Part shown: positions 19,079 through 47,400 of the stretch, in pieces
Numbering within the stretch: the stretch's first letter is position 1
Layout: each line of letters opens with the position of its first letter
Assembly (NCBI RefSeq): GCF_026151205.1
Contig: NC_087077.1
Location: 1,366,001-1,430,000, forward strand
DNA: 64,000 nt
Direction: 5' to 3'
Source of the DNA: Bolinopsis microptera
Taxonomy: Eukaryota; Ctenophora; Tentaculata; Lobata; Bolinopsidae
The notes under the pieces: model-generated
Databases searched by the model: none
Seen by the model: only the letters and a program-made list of their open reading frames with translations
Told to the model about the DNA's origin: nothing
Translations under genes and position numbers: made by a program

Positions 19079-20908
19079 CTGAGAAGAGAAAGATCAAACT
19101 CTACGACTCACTAGTAGTATCAGTGCTCCTGTACAACTGCTGCTGCTGGGCCGTACCTCAGCATGTTCTAGAGTCTGTAGTGAAACAAATTTTAGTGAAA
19201 CAAATTTAAAATTTTATCCTTTATTTTACAATCATAATATAATAATATTTATAAGCCTCCGTTTTGAAAGTTTTAAATTTTAATACATTCACATTTCTAT
19301 TTAAAATTCAATTTTATGTACAAGTCAATAACTGGCCGCCAAAGCCGCGCATTCTTGAAAACAGGATTAACTTGATTATAGTTGTACGACTATGTAAATT
19401 TAAAACTATCCGTGGTTTTTTCTTTTAAATAAATAAGTTATAATTTTACCTAAGTCCAAAGCCAGCTTTGAAAAATTTACTATTAAATCATAATATATCG
19501 TCAACTTTAAATATTTACAATGCAACAATTCATTAATCTGTAAACACGCGTACTCCAGCCCATAAACGCATAAATTGTTATGCGGCTCAAGCTGAGCACG
19601 CACGTATTATTTTATACTGTTTGCTTTCTAATAAATATTGTGCCAATGTGTACGTCTAAATTGTAAACGTTCATGTTTTGTGTAAAGTGAATCCAATTGG
19701 GACTAGTGACAAGGATAAGGACCCAAGTGCCTGTACGGCTTTTTCGGACCCCTGTGGACCACTACTCTTGAAATCACTCTACAACATTGAACATCTATAT
19801 CTACTACGTCATTTGGCAATTATTGTCATTAATCTAACTTTCTAATTAATTGCCGAGGGGGAAGAGTAAACGCTTCACATTAAAATTCAATATACAAAAT
19901 TCAAAACCATCAATACGGTATTAAATATTATGGACAAATCTATAGATCTATTTCGTAGTCATATATTCACATGATTTGCTTTATATTATTTTAATACTGT
20001 AATGAAGTACAGTAGGATTTATGTTTCGAGAAAGAAAGGTTGCGGTCAAATTATTAACAAAAGTAAACAAAAGTCCATCAGGGACTCCGTGGAGTCGAAA
20101 AAGGTACACGGCCGCTGTCTGGTGCTGCTAGGCATTTATTGATCAAGATGTTTTATTGTATTGATTTATAATGATTCTATTGTTCGTGACTAATCAAGTT
20201 CTAAGTGGAGGTATAAAGTGCTGCTTAAGATACTTCGTCATCTCATGTCCAGTATAATGATTAAGATAGTATACAATACAGATTCAGTAGTTGACCCATA
20301 CAGTTAAGTCCGTCATAACTCACAATCGTTAAGTCGTCTGTCAATTGTCAAAGTCGTTGTGTGTTTATTCGTTGAGATAGCAGTAAGATAAGATGTTACG
20401 CGCGCGCGCGCGTTTAATCCCGTCGACGTGAGATGTGACAATGAAAACGCCATAGAATTATTATTTTCGCGCGTTACGTAGAGTTTACCAGTGTGTAGAT
20501 GTTGTTCAGAGAAAGCACCTCAAGCGCATCCTACACATCTATTGGCCTAGCTCAATATCTAACAAGGCCCTCTACGCTCGTACCCAGACCAGGCCCCTTT
20601 CCGAGAGAGTGGAAAAGGCAAGGTGGACAATGCTAGGTCATGTTCTACGCAGTGACAACGACACGCCTGCCTACCAGTCTCTGTTATTTGCTACACTAGG
20701 ATGTCAAACGCTAAAGGGACGAGTGGGTAGACACAGGACTAATTTGTATGATATTATTGTGAAAAAGGACCTATTTAAGAGACAAATTTATTTGAAAAAC
20801 GAAGATGATTTTACCAACTTAGTGAACTTAGCAAGAGATAGAGTAGGATGGAAGAGTCTATTTACTTTGAGACATATTGAACGAAGGAGTCATCGAAAGC
20901 GTAAATAG
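19079..20908 (+). pseudogene. LINE reverse-transcriptase C-terminal remnant, interrupted by an insertion
   Basis: Bases 19082-19180 encode MTEKRKIKLYDSLVVSVLLY then CCCWAVPQHVLESV, the typical end of a non-LTR retrotransposon reverse transcriptase (LYNSLVLPVLLYG-like). The reading resumes at about 20497 with DVVQRKHLKRILHIYWP, then RWTMLGHVLRSDND and a C-terminal KDLFKRQIYLKNEDDFTNLV, ending at TAA 20906-20908. Joining across the gap restores the expected order (QHVLESV then DVVQRKHLKRIL). Nothing of the 5' part or the endonuclease domain was seen, so this is a truncated dead copy. The clade cannot be set by eye; RTE, CR1 and Jockey-type elements share this end. Confidence 0.75.
19181..20493. 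mobile_element. 1.3-kb insertion inside the LINE remnant
   Basis: The LINE reading frame stops at 19180 and resumes after 20493. TGTAG is present on both sides (19176-19180 and 20494-20498), as for a 5-base target duplication. The insert is AT-rich, has no convincing ORF, and holds a (CG)n run near 20400. I see no clear terminal inverted repeat, so its class is unknown. Confidence 0.5.
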
Positions 20909-21027
20909 GCCAGCACTTTGCTGAGCCTCTTTAGGTGCTCTTTTGTTTATAGATGTTATTATATAACATTCTAATATTACTAAATATTGAATATTCTAAC
21001 AGTTGGCACTGATTAGAACATGTACTG

Positions 21028-22197
21028 ATGGTAATGGCTAGTACAGCTAAGGAGCCAGAAGCAGAGGAGAAGTTACTGCAGGTGACAGCTCCTCCTCCAA
21101 GTATTTTCTACAAGAAGTACACTAATGATGCTGTACAGAATGGAACTGCTCCTCCTCCTCCTTCTCCTCCAGATGGGGAGTACAACGCATTTGGGATAGC
21201 ACACAATGTTAGACAAATATTCAATGCCATTATCATATTGTAGCATTGATCAAGATTTTACTTAAATGTTTATTTTGACAGAAAGATGCTTTAAGAGGCT
21301 GTAAAACAAAAATTTGTTTCTCCAAACTGATTTATTTAATTGATTCAACGTTAAACAAGTAACAATTTTCAGCCAGAAGACCCTAAATCAATTCTAGCTC
21401 CTCTACGGGAGCATGGTGTCACTCAACTTTATCAGGATGCTTCCAATGACATAAAAGAACTCAAAAAGCTGAACTCTTCCCTGGTTGTCAACTTCTTGGA
21501 CTTGTTAGATATTTTGATTCAATGTCCATCAAGTCCTCTTAGAACAAAGAAACTGGAAGAGTTAGAGCTTCTTTTCTGTAACTTTCATCACTTAGTAAAC
21601 AAATTCAGACCTCATCAAGCACTTGAGACACTAATTCAGATGGTTAAAATACAGAAGGATCAGAAAATAAACCTCATAGAACAGATAAATAGGTATATTT
21701 TCCTTGAAATATTTTAATTTCTTATGTTATAAGAATTTGATTTGATTTTATTTACTCAATTAACCATAAAAGTGAGTTTTTAAAAATTTGTTACATTCTT
21801 TACATGATGATCTAACATAAACATACTCCTCATCAGTAAAATGGAGTGTGCTCGTGCAGGACTGCATACTACAATCAATTCACTACCTTCCTCTCTTGCT
21901 CTCGATATTTCTTCTGAGGTTTGCCTTATATTGATAGTAACAGTTTTCTTCATTTGTCACATATCCTTGCATATCAAACATGGTCTCTTTAATCTACATC
22001 TTCTTTCTGTGATTAATTTTCCCTTATGTACCAATTGCTTGTTTTGGTCAATCATGTCACTATGTATCTACTTATTTCAGATGATGGATGAGTCAATGAC
22101 AGATGACCCTGAGCGTCTCCACAATAATAAGAACGAATTTGATAATGTTTTATCTGATATCGAGATGTTGATAGATAGGGAACTTGGCAACACATGA
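21028..22197 (+). CDS. MED7: Mediator complex subunit 7 (MED7), four exons
   Basis: MED7 is a middle-module Mediator subunit that pairs with MED21 and MED31 to relay activator signals to RNA polymerase II. Exons: 21028-21207, 21373-21692, 21837-21918 and 22081-22197, with phases 0, 2 and 0, totalling 232 codons (human 233 aa). Matches: APPPSIFYKKYTNDAVQNG with a Pro-rich loop and YNAFG, LAPLREHGVTQLYQ, ELKKLNSSLVVNFLDLLDIL, FHHLVNKFRPHQALETL, and the acidic C-terminus. An alternative in-frame ATG lies six bases on at 21034. All introns are 140-170 bases. The exon 1 donor is AAT|GTTAGA, the same unusual donor used by TSC2 exon 1. Next gene starts about 0.5 kb downstream on the same strand. Confidence 0.92.
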
Positions 22198-22714
22198 GCT
22201 GAAGAATAAAGTTAATAAACGAAAGTATTTCGTTCTAATTTATCAATCACATCTGCTTGAGTCGATTACTTATTTTTGAGTTGAAGTGCAATTAATTATT
22301 TAAAAACGCTATAAGATTCTATTCGGTTGTTGAAAATTTGTTGGATTGATATTCATACTTTTTCACTGTTCTGGACAAATTTAATGAAAAGCACTTCAAG
22401 GGATAACAAAGTTTTTCCATTTGATGCATATTATTATATTCAGTTTATACCACAATTCTAATATTATATTATTCAATTTAAATTTTAATCGTTAATATTT
22501 AATTCCGAAAAATAATAACTGTGTTTACATGATAAAGAGGCTTACCCAAAGACCACCTAATTTATTATGTTACATGCCCAATTAAAATTGATTTATTTCA
22601 AATTAATTTATGTGAGAACTTAAGAACATAATAAGATTTAGACCATTTGCATTCTCAGTGGGAATCTTTTTATTTTTCTTCTAATCACATGTTATAAATC
22701 CAAAGCCACCTGCA

Positions 22715-38580
<15,866 letters not shown>

Positions 38581-39156
38581 CTCGTTGTAATGTTTCTGCG
38601 AATTTAGAATTAGATCTTGAATACCCATTAAAAAACGATGGATATTTTCAACGTCATCATTCATCACATTTTATATCATATCACAGTTTCAAGCATATCG
38701 TACTATTTTATTATTTAAGCATTCAGTAGTTACTTTTTGTTTTTTAAGAACAGTTAATATAAAATGCAATTTAATTCACAATATTGACTATTTGTATATT
38801 TATAATTTTATTGAAGATAGTTTTTATCTAAAGAATTTTAAAATAATCACTACATTTAAGATAAGATGAAAATATGTGATATTGCCATAATATGACTTGG
38901 TATCAAAGGTAGTTCGTTTTCGAGGTAGCTTTTTTTTGTATTCCTTCGTTCTTAAACTGCTATGTTTTATATAATATAGCTTTTAATATGTTTTTTGGAT
39001 TTTCGAAAAGTAAATAACTTTTAACTATAATTATACCATATAAGTCATAACATTGCATAGGATATAATCATAATACTCTTCACAATAAATATACTGTTAT
39101 ATTGTAATTCACAAATCCCTTACATCTAGCGACACAAACGTCCCCAAAAGGCAGTC
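38581..39156. other. Intergenic between the VPS4-like and CCDC152-like genes
   Basis: AT-rich sequence holding the 3' UTR of the former and promoter of the latter. No repeat or RNA gene was recognised. Confidence 0.5.
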
Positions 39157-40794
39157 ATGGATCTTGATAAATTAGCCCAACACATCAAGATTTCGATGGC
39201 TTACGTCACAACTCTCAAGAACGAAAACGAAACCCTCCAAAACAGAATAACATCTTTAGAACAACACAACTCCACCCTTGGGGCGCTTCTAAAAGAAAGA
39301 GAACAGTCACACAATGACTTGTTGAACCAGAAGGATGTTAACGAAAACAATGTACTGGACAAGATAATCTCTCTTCAAATGGACCAAAAACTAAAGCAGG
39401 AGCATAAGAAGCTAACAGCTGAGCATGAAGACCTCCAGATTAAATTTACAGAAGCTAAGCGGAGTCACGAGGAGACTGTTAGAGACTATGAAAAGTTAAT
39501 AACGGACAGGGTTAGAGAGTTGAAGGAAGAGCAAGAAAAGGAGACAGAGGAGGTAAGGGAGCTGCAGGAGAAGAAGGAGGAGGAGTTGCAGGAGGAAATG
39601 TGCAAGTTGAAGGAGAGGATCTCTGAGATGGAGCGGGAGAGAGCTGAGGAACGTACAAAGGTAACCAGGTAACCAGGTAACCAGGTAACCAGGTAACCAG
39701 GTAACCAGGTAACCAGGTAACCAGGTAACCAGGTAACCAGGTAACCAGGTAACCAGGTAACCAGGTAACCAGGTAACCAGGTAACCAGGTAACCAGGTAA
39801 CCAGGTAACCAGGTAACCAGGTAACCAGGTAACCAGGTAACCAGGTAACCAGGTAACCAGGTAACCAGGTACAAGTTGAAGGAGAGGATCTCTGAGATGG
39901 AGCGGGAGAGAGCTGAGGAACGTACAAAGGTAACCAGGTAACCAGGTAACCAGGTAACCAGGTAACCAGGTAACCAGGTAACCAGGTAACCAGGTAACCA
40001 GGTAACCAGGTAACCAGGTAACCAGGTAACCAGGTAACCAGGTAACCAGGTAACCAGGTAACCAGGTAACCAGGTAACCAGGTAACCAGGTAACCAGGTA
40101 ACCAGGTAACCAGGTAACCAGGTAACCAGGTAACCAGGTAACCAGGTAACCAGGTAACCAGGTAACCAGGTAACCAGGTACAAGTTGAAGGAGAGGATCT
40201 CTGAGATGGAGCGGGAGAGAGCTGAGGAACGTACAAAGGTAACCAGGTAACCAGGTAACCAGGTAACCAGGTAACCAGGTAACCAGGTAACCAGGTAACC
40301 AGGTACAAGTTGAAGGAGAGGATCTCTGAGATGGAGCGGGAGAGAGCTGAGGAACGTACAAAGGTAACCAGGTAACCAGGTAACCAGGTAACCAGGTAAC
40401 CAGGTAACCAGGTAACCAGGTAACCAGGTACAAGTTGAAGGAGAGGAGCTCTGAGATGGAGCGGGAGAGAGCTGAGGAACGTACAAAGGTAGATTAAATG
40501 GAGTTAATTTAGTTCTAAAATATTACAATTTTCGAAAATGGTACTCTAGAAAAATGAAGGAATGTGTTAGTAAGGTCTTACACCCAATAATCTCAGATGC
40601 AGCTTGAATTTGAAGAGAAGCTCCAGAACGTGCAGCGGGCAGCAGTATCAACACACAACGTTGATGTGTACAAGCGCAAGTTGGCAGCGCAGCGCATGGA
40701 GCATTTACACGAGATACAGGGAATGAGACAGCAGATCGCTCACTTACAAACTGCAGCAACTAGAGGTGCCAGGGGCCGCAAGAGGGGCTATTGA
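39157..40794 (+). CDS. CCDC152-like coiled-coil protein, two exons
   Basis: Exon 1 (39157-39660) begins MDLDKLAQHIKISMAYVTTL and is almost wholly heptad-rich coiled coil with a Glu/Lys-rich second half (KEEELQEEMCKLKERIS). Exon 2 (40597-40794) gives MQLEFEEKLQNVQRA, then VDVYKRKLAAQRMEHLHEIQ and a basic tail GARGRKRGY. Phase 0 at the junction; total 233 aa. The exon 2 pattern LQLEF-KL--VQ, then YKRKL, helix and RKR-type tail matches vertebrate CCDC152 (254 aa), whose function is poorly known. The intron between them is made of amplified copies of the exon 1 end and (GTAACCAG)n. Orthology is likely but rests on a short conserved C-terminal part. Confidence 0.7.
39661..40489 (+). repeat. (GTAACCAG)n blocks with four extra copies of the CCDC152-like exon 1 end
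   Basis: Starting exactly at the exon 1 donor (AAAG|GTAACC), the 8-base unit GTAACCAG runs about 26 times. Then a copy of the last 60 bases of exon 1 (TACAAGTTGAAGGAGAGGAT to CGTACAAAG) follows. The alternation repeats, giving extra exon-end copies ending at about 39928, 40238, 40361 and 40489. Each unit is itself a CAG|GTAAC-type 5' splice site. The long YLVTWLPG ORFs on the minus strand are translations of this array. Confidence 0.97.
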
Positions 40795-40799
40795 AACTA

Positions 40800-41438
40800 A
40801 TGTATGATTAATTTACAAACATCAATCAAAAATTATATCATGTATTGTAACTCCTTCATCATTAAGCACAAGATATATCACATTTCGTTAAATTTCCATG
40901 CACGCCATTGCTTTAAATTAATACGATTTATTCACTCTACAGTATTTATGAATTATTTCATATTCATCTTTTTTTGACATGCAATATGACGAACAATAAT
41001 TGAAATTCCTTGCTATTATAATTAATTATGTTGTAACCTTGTTACTCTTTGTTTGCTTTTTAAATTGATCATAATTTATTGCGTTGAACAATGAATGGGT
41101 TTTAAATATTGTCTGTCGTTTTATTAAAGTTGTAAATTATTTTATATTGTTAGTCTGAATTTGTTGAATAAATAATGTTAGATATAAATTATTAAAATTT
41201 ACATTTTCAGTTCATCATCAAAATATTTGGGTTTTCTTTATGATCATTGATATTTCATGTCCATTAGACTGAGAATTAATAGTTACTAATCTCTTATCAC
41301 AGATATTGGTCAGTATAGATCAATAAAAATTTTAAAATATTTGTTAAATTCTCTTCTAAACATTCCACAACTGCCAGTAGCGTTAGAGCCGGGACCAACA
41401 CCGCCGCCTCTTTCCAACCATACTGGCCAGGAATGTGA
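40800..41438. other. Intergenic upstream of TSC2
   Basis: Very AT-rich up to about 41360, then GC-richer before the TSC2 ATG. Probable TSC2 promoter and 5' UTR. Nothing else recognised. Confidence 0.5.
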
Positions 41439-44400
41439 ATGTCAAAAAGGTCGGATACGAACATACGGAACAAGTTTTCTTCGTTCTTTGGTGGAGGTCA
41501 GCGGAGTGGGTCCGTCAGTGGTGCACGGTCACCTCCTGAGGAGTTCAACTTAGACACCAATACTCTTAATGTTAGACACATTCTTTTCAATTCTCAAGAG
41601 TAACAACGTTTTAATGGTAGCTCAACTCTCTAAAATTCTTGAGAATCTCTCAGTAGATTCAAATGTAGCTCTTGCTCATGGCCCTAAAATAAAGTGTAAC
41701 CACTACTTAGTCCCATGGAAATACTATGAATTATGATTTCTAAAATGCCTGATAATAACTCAACAAAAATTCAGGAACTCGGCAAAGGAACCTTGCAGAA
41801 CCGGCTGAAACTGCTGAAAATCTTAGTTGAGAAGGTCGAAGAAAAGCGACTGGAAAAAGTACGCTCTAGTCAGTTTTTGTTAAATATTTACACAAACATT
41901 CAAATCCAACTTGTGGCTGTTTAAATCCTGAACCAAGAATTTGGGGTAACCCTCCTTACCAGAGCTATGTTCAGAATGGTATAAAGTCCCTGTGGGTGGC
42001 TATCCAACCAGGTAACCAGGTAACCAGGTAACCAGGTAACCAGGTAACCAGGTAACCAGGTAATCAGGTAACCAGGTAACCAGGTAACCAGGTAACCAGG
42101 TAACCAGGTAACCAGGTAACCAGGTAACCAGGTAACCAGGTAACCAGGTAACCAGGTAACCAGGTAACCAGGTAACCAGGTAACCAGGTAACCAGGTAAC
42201 CAGGTAACCAGGTAACCAGGTAACCAGGTAACCCTCCTTACCACAGCTATGTTCAGAATGGTATAAAGTCCCTGTGGGTAGCTATACAAGACATAGCAAA
42301 AGAGGGTCCGGTAGACGCTAGACATGCTGTTATTGGCTTCCTCTGTGCGCTCGTCAGCAATCACGTGGGTTTCCATATGGTAATTCATAAATCTAGATTT
42401 CATTAATTAAATTAGGATCAAAATTGCAAAAATAAGTAAAACCTGTGTAGCTAGGACCTTAACTTAACCACATGACCATCGTTATTTGTAACTGAATTGT
42501 AATTGTGATGGTTATCTCCAGTACGACCAGCTGGGTAGCATGAGACAGACACTGTTCCAGTACATTAAATCCTGCCATCCTGACGATTTAGAGCCCTGCT
42601 TCAACCTTCTTCAATCTCTCACTAACAATGGAAGCAACCTTCACTTTATTGAAGAACAAATAGGTACATTTTCTAGACATTACATGTATTTTTATGATAT
42701 AATATCATAGATTCTTGCATAATATAATAATACACGGAATTTTCGTCAGAAACATGAATTCTTAGATCATAGAATTTAGCAACAGGAGTAAGTGGCAACC
42801 TTTGCGTTCCTGTTGTAATCTGATACGCTTTGAGTTCGTAAAGTAATCTAATGAGCACACTGCACAGTCGTCAGCGTTGCAAAATGCTGCGATTCTATTG
42901 ACTTGTAAAAAGTCGACACACTCTCCCCCTATTGGACGATGAAGTTTACATCGTTAAACGCAGTAATTTTTGCCGCAGTAGATAGCAATCTTTGTACCTT
43001 ACTGTTAATTTTGTTCTGCAACGTTTCCCCTTTTTCATGGTCCACGTGTTACCTAGACCTCCGTAATTTCGTAGTCATTTAAATACATACTGTATCAGTA
43101 AATTTACTGATTGATACGTCATAATATGATGCAATGAAGGAGTCATTAAACTTGAACTGTTAATCTAATGTGACGATGTTTTATAAGCCCATCAACACAG
43201 ATAATCTTGCCTGGTTATGGTTATGGTTATACATGATGAACTGTCGCATATCAGAAAACATGTCGCTCAGCTCTCTTGGGCGTCTTGGCTTGGTGAGTCG
43301 GGGTTTTTGGTTATTCGGGGCGGTCTAAATTATCTAGTTTTACTGAAGTTACCATCTTTATTTTAATAATATTATAAACATGATGTACGTAAGGTTTATC
43401 AAAGGGCTTAGCTAGTAAAACTTAGTAAATCAATAATACAGGGTGGCCTAGAAGTAACTGCCCACACGCAACCCTATAATAACTCGCGTAATTAGTGCCA
43501 GAATTTTGCCACACTTACATGTTCCGGGATTCCTTCTAGTCGGCGTGATTTCACGATTCTCCCGATTCCACAAATTTTGTATATTTTAAACAATTTCGGC
43601 ACTAAGATATATAAATGTTCGCGAGATTAAAGTAAAATTCCGTGTTTTATTATAAATAACTTAATCTTATCAAATTATTGCGATAACTCACGTACCATTA
43701 TGACATGGTAACCAATAAAATTAGGCTTCTGATCAAGTTCTCACACATAATCATGGGAACCACTGGCCCTTATCATCGATTTACCAACTTAAAAATTAGA
43801 TATTTCTAATTTCTTCATCTTAAATGACATCGTTTACGGCCGGCTACCCTTTGTTCGTACTTATCGTTCTATCATTATTCCTTTTTCATTTGACTGGACA
43901 AGTCAATACTAATCGTGCATTAAATAATCTGAAATGTTTCCCTGTTTTAATGCCATTAAAGATATCTTGTATCGTAAACGCCGGGCCGTCTCTCCAGGAA
44001 GCTATCTGGAAGAGCTGCTACCAGTGATGATTGCTCGCAAGAAGTCGGTAGACTTACTGAAGTTCCTGGCTGATATGACGAAGAATAACGCCACCTACAT
44101 TGACACCCAGTTGTTGTGCGCGGTATTCAGGGAGTGTTACTATCCCAACAAGAAACAGCCTATTGAAGAGGTTAGTCGTTACTGTTAGTTAGTGGTTTGT
44201 TAGAGGTTAGTTAGAGGTTATATAGAGGTTCGTCGGCACTTCTTCTCATTCTTAAAGGCCTCATACTCCAAGGAATTTGTGTTATGGTTCACTTTGCAGC
44301 CATACCCCAGATGCGGCTGCACAACATTCAGCTAAATTTGAGCCATTACACAACTTCCTTGAGTTCAATAACTTTATCCCTTCTAGAATTGACCAGTTTC

Positions 44401-47400
44401 TTACAATCAGTTTCCTGATTTTAGATTCCAATAATTCCACTGAATAATATCTCCACAGATCCAGGAATGTTTGAACTACATAGAAGTGGTGGTCCAGTAT
44501 GCTATTGTACCCCCCTCCTGCATACACTGTATGATGATGTATATTTGTAGTGTGCGGTGTGTTATACCCTCTGACATCTCACCTGGTGTCGCCCACCCCG
44601 CCTCTCAGTCTCTTAAATCGGTAATTATATTATGGTAATTACGGTATAGTAATTATGATAATTAGTTTGACGTATAATGTATTGAGTATCAACATGATTA
44701 ATTTTACTTTGGTAGACTGCATCATTAGCATATTTCACGAATCTACGTACATTGAAACCATCGTGTAGAATGTGACAGAAAATATTTTCATATCTGAAAA
44801 TAAAATAAACATAAATAATTGTATTTACAATACTTGTTAACAAACTTCATTCTGATATAAATTATACGCTCCTAACAGTTTTCATAACGTACACAATATA
44901 CATACAATTCCGTAAATCTTTAAAAAAAGAGCCTTAACGCTACTAACTCCCCTCTCAGCTGATGAAGATGCTGATCTCCATCCACTCCCTGGAGCACACC
45001 ATCATCTTCACAATGTGTTCCTTCCTGGAGGAGCGACCCCCTAAATCCTTCGTACCCTCCCACGACATCCAGATAAACACCCTCCACCTGCTGACTACCT
45101 CTCTGTGGAACAAGTCGCGTACTAGTCCCAAACAGCATCACTGCAGTGCCGTGCTCTCGTCAATGCTCAAGGTAATTTTACCATGGTTACCATGGTTACT
45201 ATGGTTATCAAGGTTACGATTGTTTTTTCTTACGTTTTGAGCTGTCTGATCATTAGTTTTCTTAGAGTTCTGAGTTCTCTTTTGAGGGCTTTAAGAGAAT
45301 AACTCCATTTGTCTTGTAGTACACAATATGATTGTTAAGAAGTTAGAACTGCAAATAAATAAAGAGCAGTCTCCCGCTGGGAAGTCTTCTCATTTCAGAA
45401 CACTATCACAATTTAACATGAGTGCATAAAGTTTGCACTGTTTGCTCTTCTTGAGCAGACTCGTTAAGTTGCCCACACTGGATAAACACAGTGAGACCAG
45501 CTCACAACTCTCCGGTTTAATGATGAACCAATGTTTGTAGCCCAAGGCCAGATGGGCGTGTCCATCTACCGGAGATGACGCATCATCAATCAGCACCGAG
45601 CACGTGGGCGAACCCTCCAGTTTGATATTAACCACGTGATCAGTGTCACTCTCACAAAACCGTCCGAAATTGCACGTGTTCCTCAACTGAACACTCTGTC
45701 CCTCAATGAGATCTGCTATCTGGGTGTTATCCAGGGTGAATGATTGGCATGTTTGTAGCTCGCCCACTTCGTGTGTGCGACACACGTAGGATACCTCGTA
45801 CTTGCGGGCTGACAGGTGCTGTCTCATCAGGTCCTGGTACACGCTGTTCAGGTACAGTTGCACTGAGCAGTCCCAGAAGTCTGGAAAAAGAGCCGATGTT
45901 AGGTTACATCAGGGTGGTCTGTCTTAATTTAAAATGCTATTTCCAGTAAAAAGTTTCGAATGAAGGTTTAATTTTATGAAATGATGGAGACAACGACTTG
46001 AATTTGAAATACAAAAAGAGATTTCTCACCAGTGACAACCATCTGTCTAGGTTTCTTGGCAGATATCCAATCCAAGACAATCTCAGTGTGAAGATACGGG
46101 TCTATATCTGGATACTGTTCCCGGATCTTCAACACTTTCTCCCCGTTATACCCTCGCCAAGCTTTCTTAGAGATAAACCTCTGCAGTTTAACATCACTCA
46201 TGTCCTTCAAATAGACTTTAAAATTAATAGTTATTTTCAATTAATGATTGAATAATTTAAAAGTGGGTTAGAAGAGATTGTTAGGGATATAACCTCATCT
46301 ACTGCCTGATTTCATGTACAAACATTCTTGAATCAGGTAACAATTAAACTAAAATCAGTAACAGAATCTCACTGTTCCAATGTCCCCTGGAAAAGTAGCG
46401 TTCAGTTATTCATGAAGCGTTTATCTGACGAATGAAAGGCAACCAGCTAAAAACACAGTATTTACTACCCCTCTCCTATGCGGCAAAGATATTTAATAAG
46501 ATATAATTAAATAATTTACACGACAAGCCATAAGGTGCCCATGCCTGAGCGGCTCTCCTTTAAGAGAGTTCCAGGATTCAGGTGTATAGTAGCTGAAATG
46601 CCTGCTAGTCGCCTTTAGTCTAAAGAAGCGCAAAATAAAATCACAAAAGACACAAAAGACCAGAATTTCAGTAATTTAATAAGAAAAAGAAGAGCCGTAT
46701 TTTACTGTAAATGTCGAAAATCAGCTTTCATCACTTAACGCAATGTATGATGATATTTATTGCATTAATTATAAACACATTATTTTACCAGGTTAGCCGT
46801 AATTGGCATAGGAGATTAAAAAATGTATTACTAGAGTGAATTCATAAAAACTTTTAATAGCAGGAAAACGTTTAGCTATTTACTGCACAGTCTGATATAA
46901 TAGTTCTATTATAGATCTGCATATTGATTGGGAGGGGAACCGTTATAGTGAAAATGGTATCTGTGATTTGATTGGTCAATCAATGCTGGAAGCTAATTAG
47001 TAACTGTGGTCTGTGACGATAGTTCTACAAGCACTAAATTACACGTGATTAGTAAATTGTAATTACCAGTCTTACGTCCACATATTTATGTAAATATTAA
47101 CTCAACCGAGGTGAATACTGAATATAAGCGATCATTCCAACAACATATTTACCATTCTCAATATCATGGTTATCTGACGATAGACGGATCTGCAGTCATT
47201 AATTCATTATATTTCTTGAAATGATTCGAATGACATTAACTTCATCAACAACAAAAACGGTCAAAAGATTGCAAATATTTATAAAAATAAAGTTAAGTTC
47301 GGTAACACCATCATTGAAAAGATAACACTTAATAATACTCCACTACCAGAGTACGTATTTACACTCAAACTTTGAGTTGGATTGTTTTCCAATACGAGAT

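Noticed and set aside
39486-40486. Three overlapping minus-strand ORFs of 270-324 codons with a YLVTWLPG repeat
   Set aside because: They are translations of the (GTAACCAG)n array in all three frames; the unit has no stop on that strand. The real gene is on the plus strand.
41921-42403. 160-codon minus-strand ORF with the same repeat
   Set aside because: Translation of the (GTAACCAG)n array within TSC2 exon 3.
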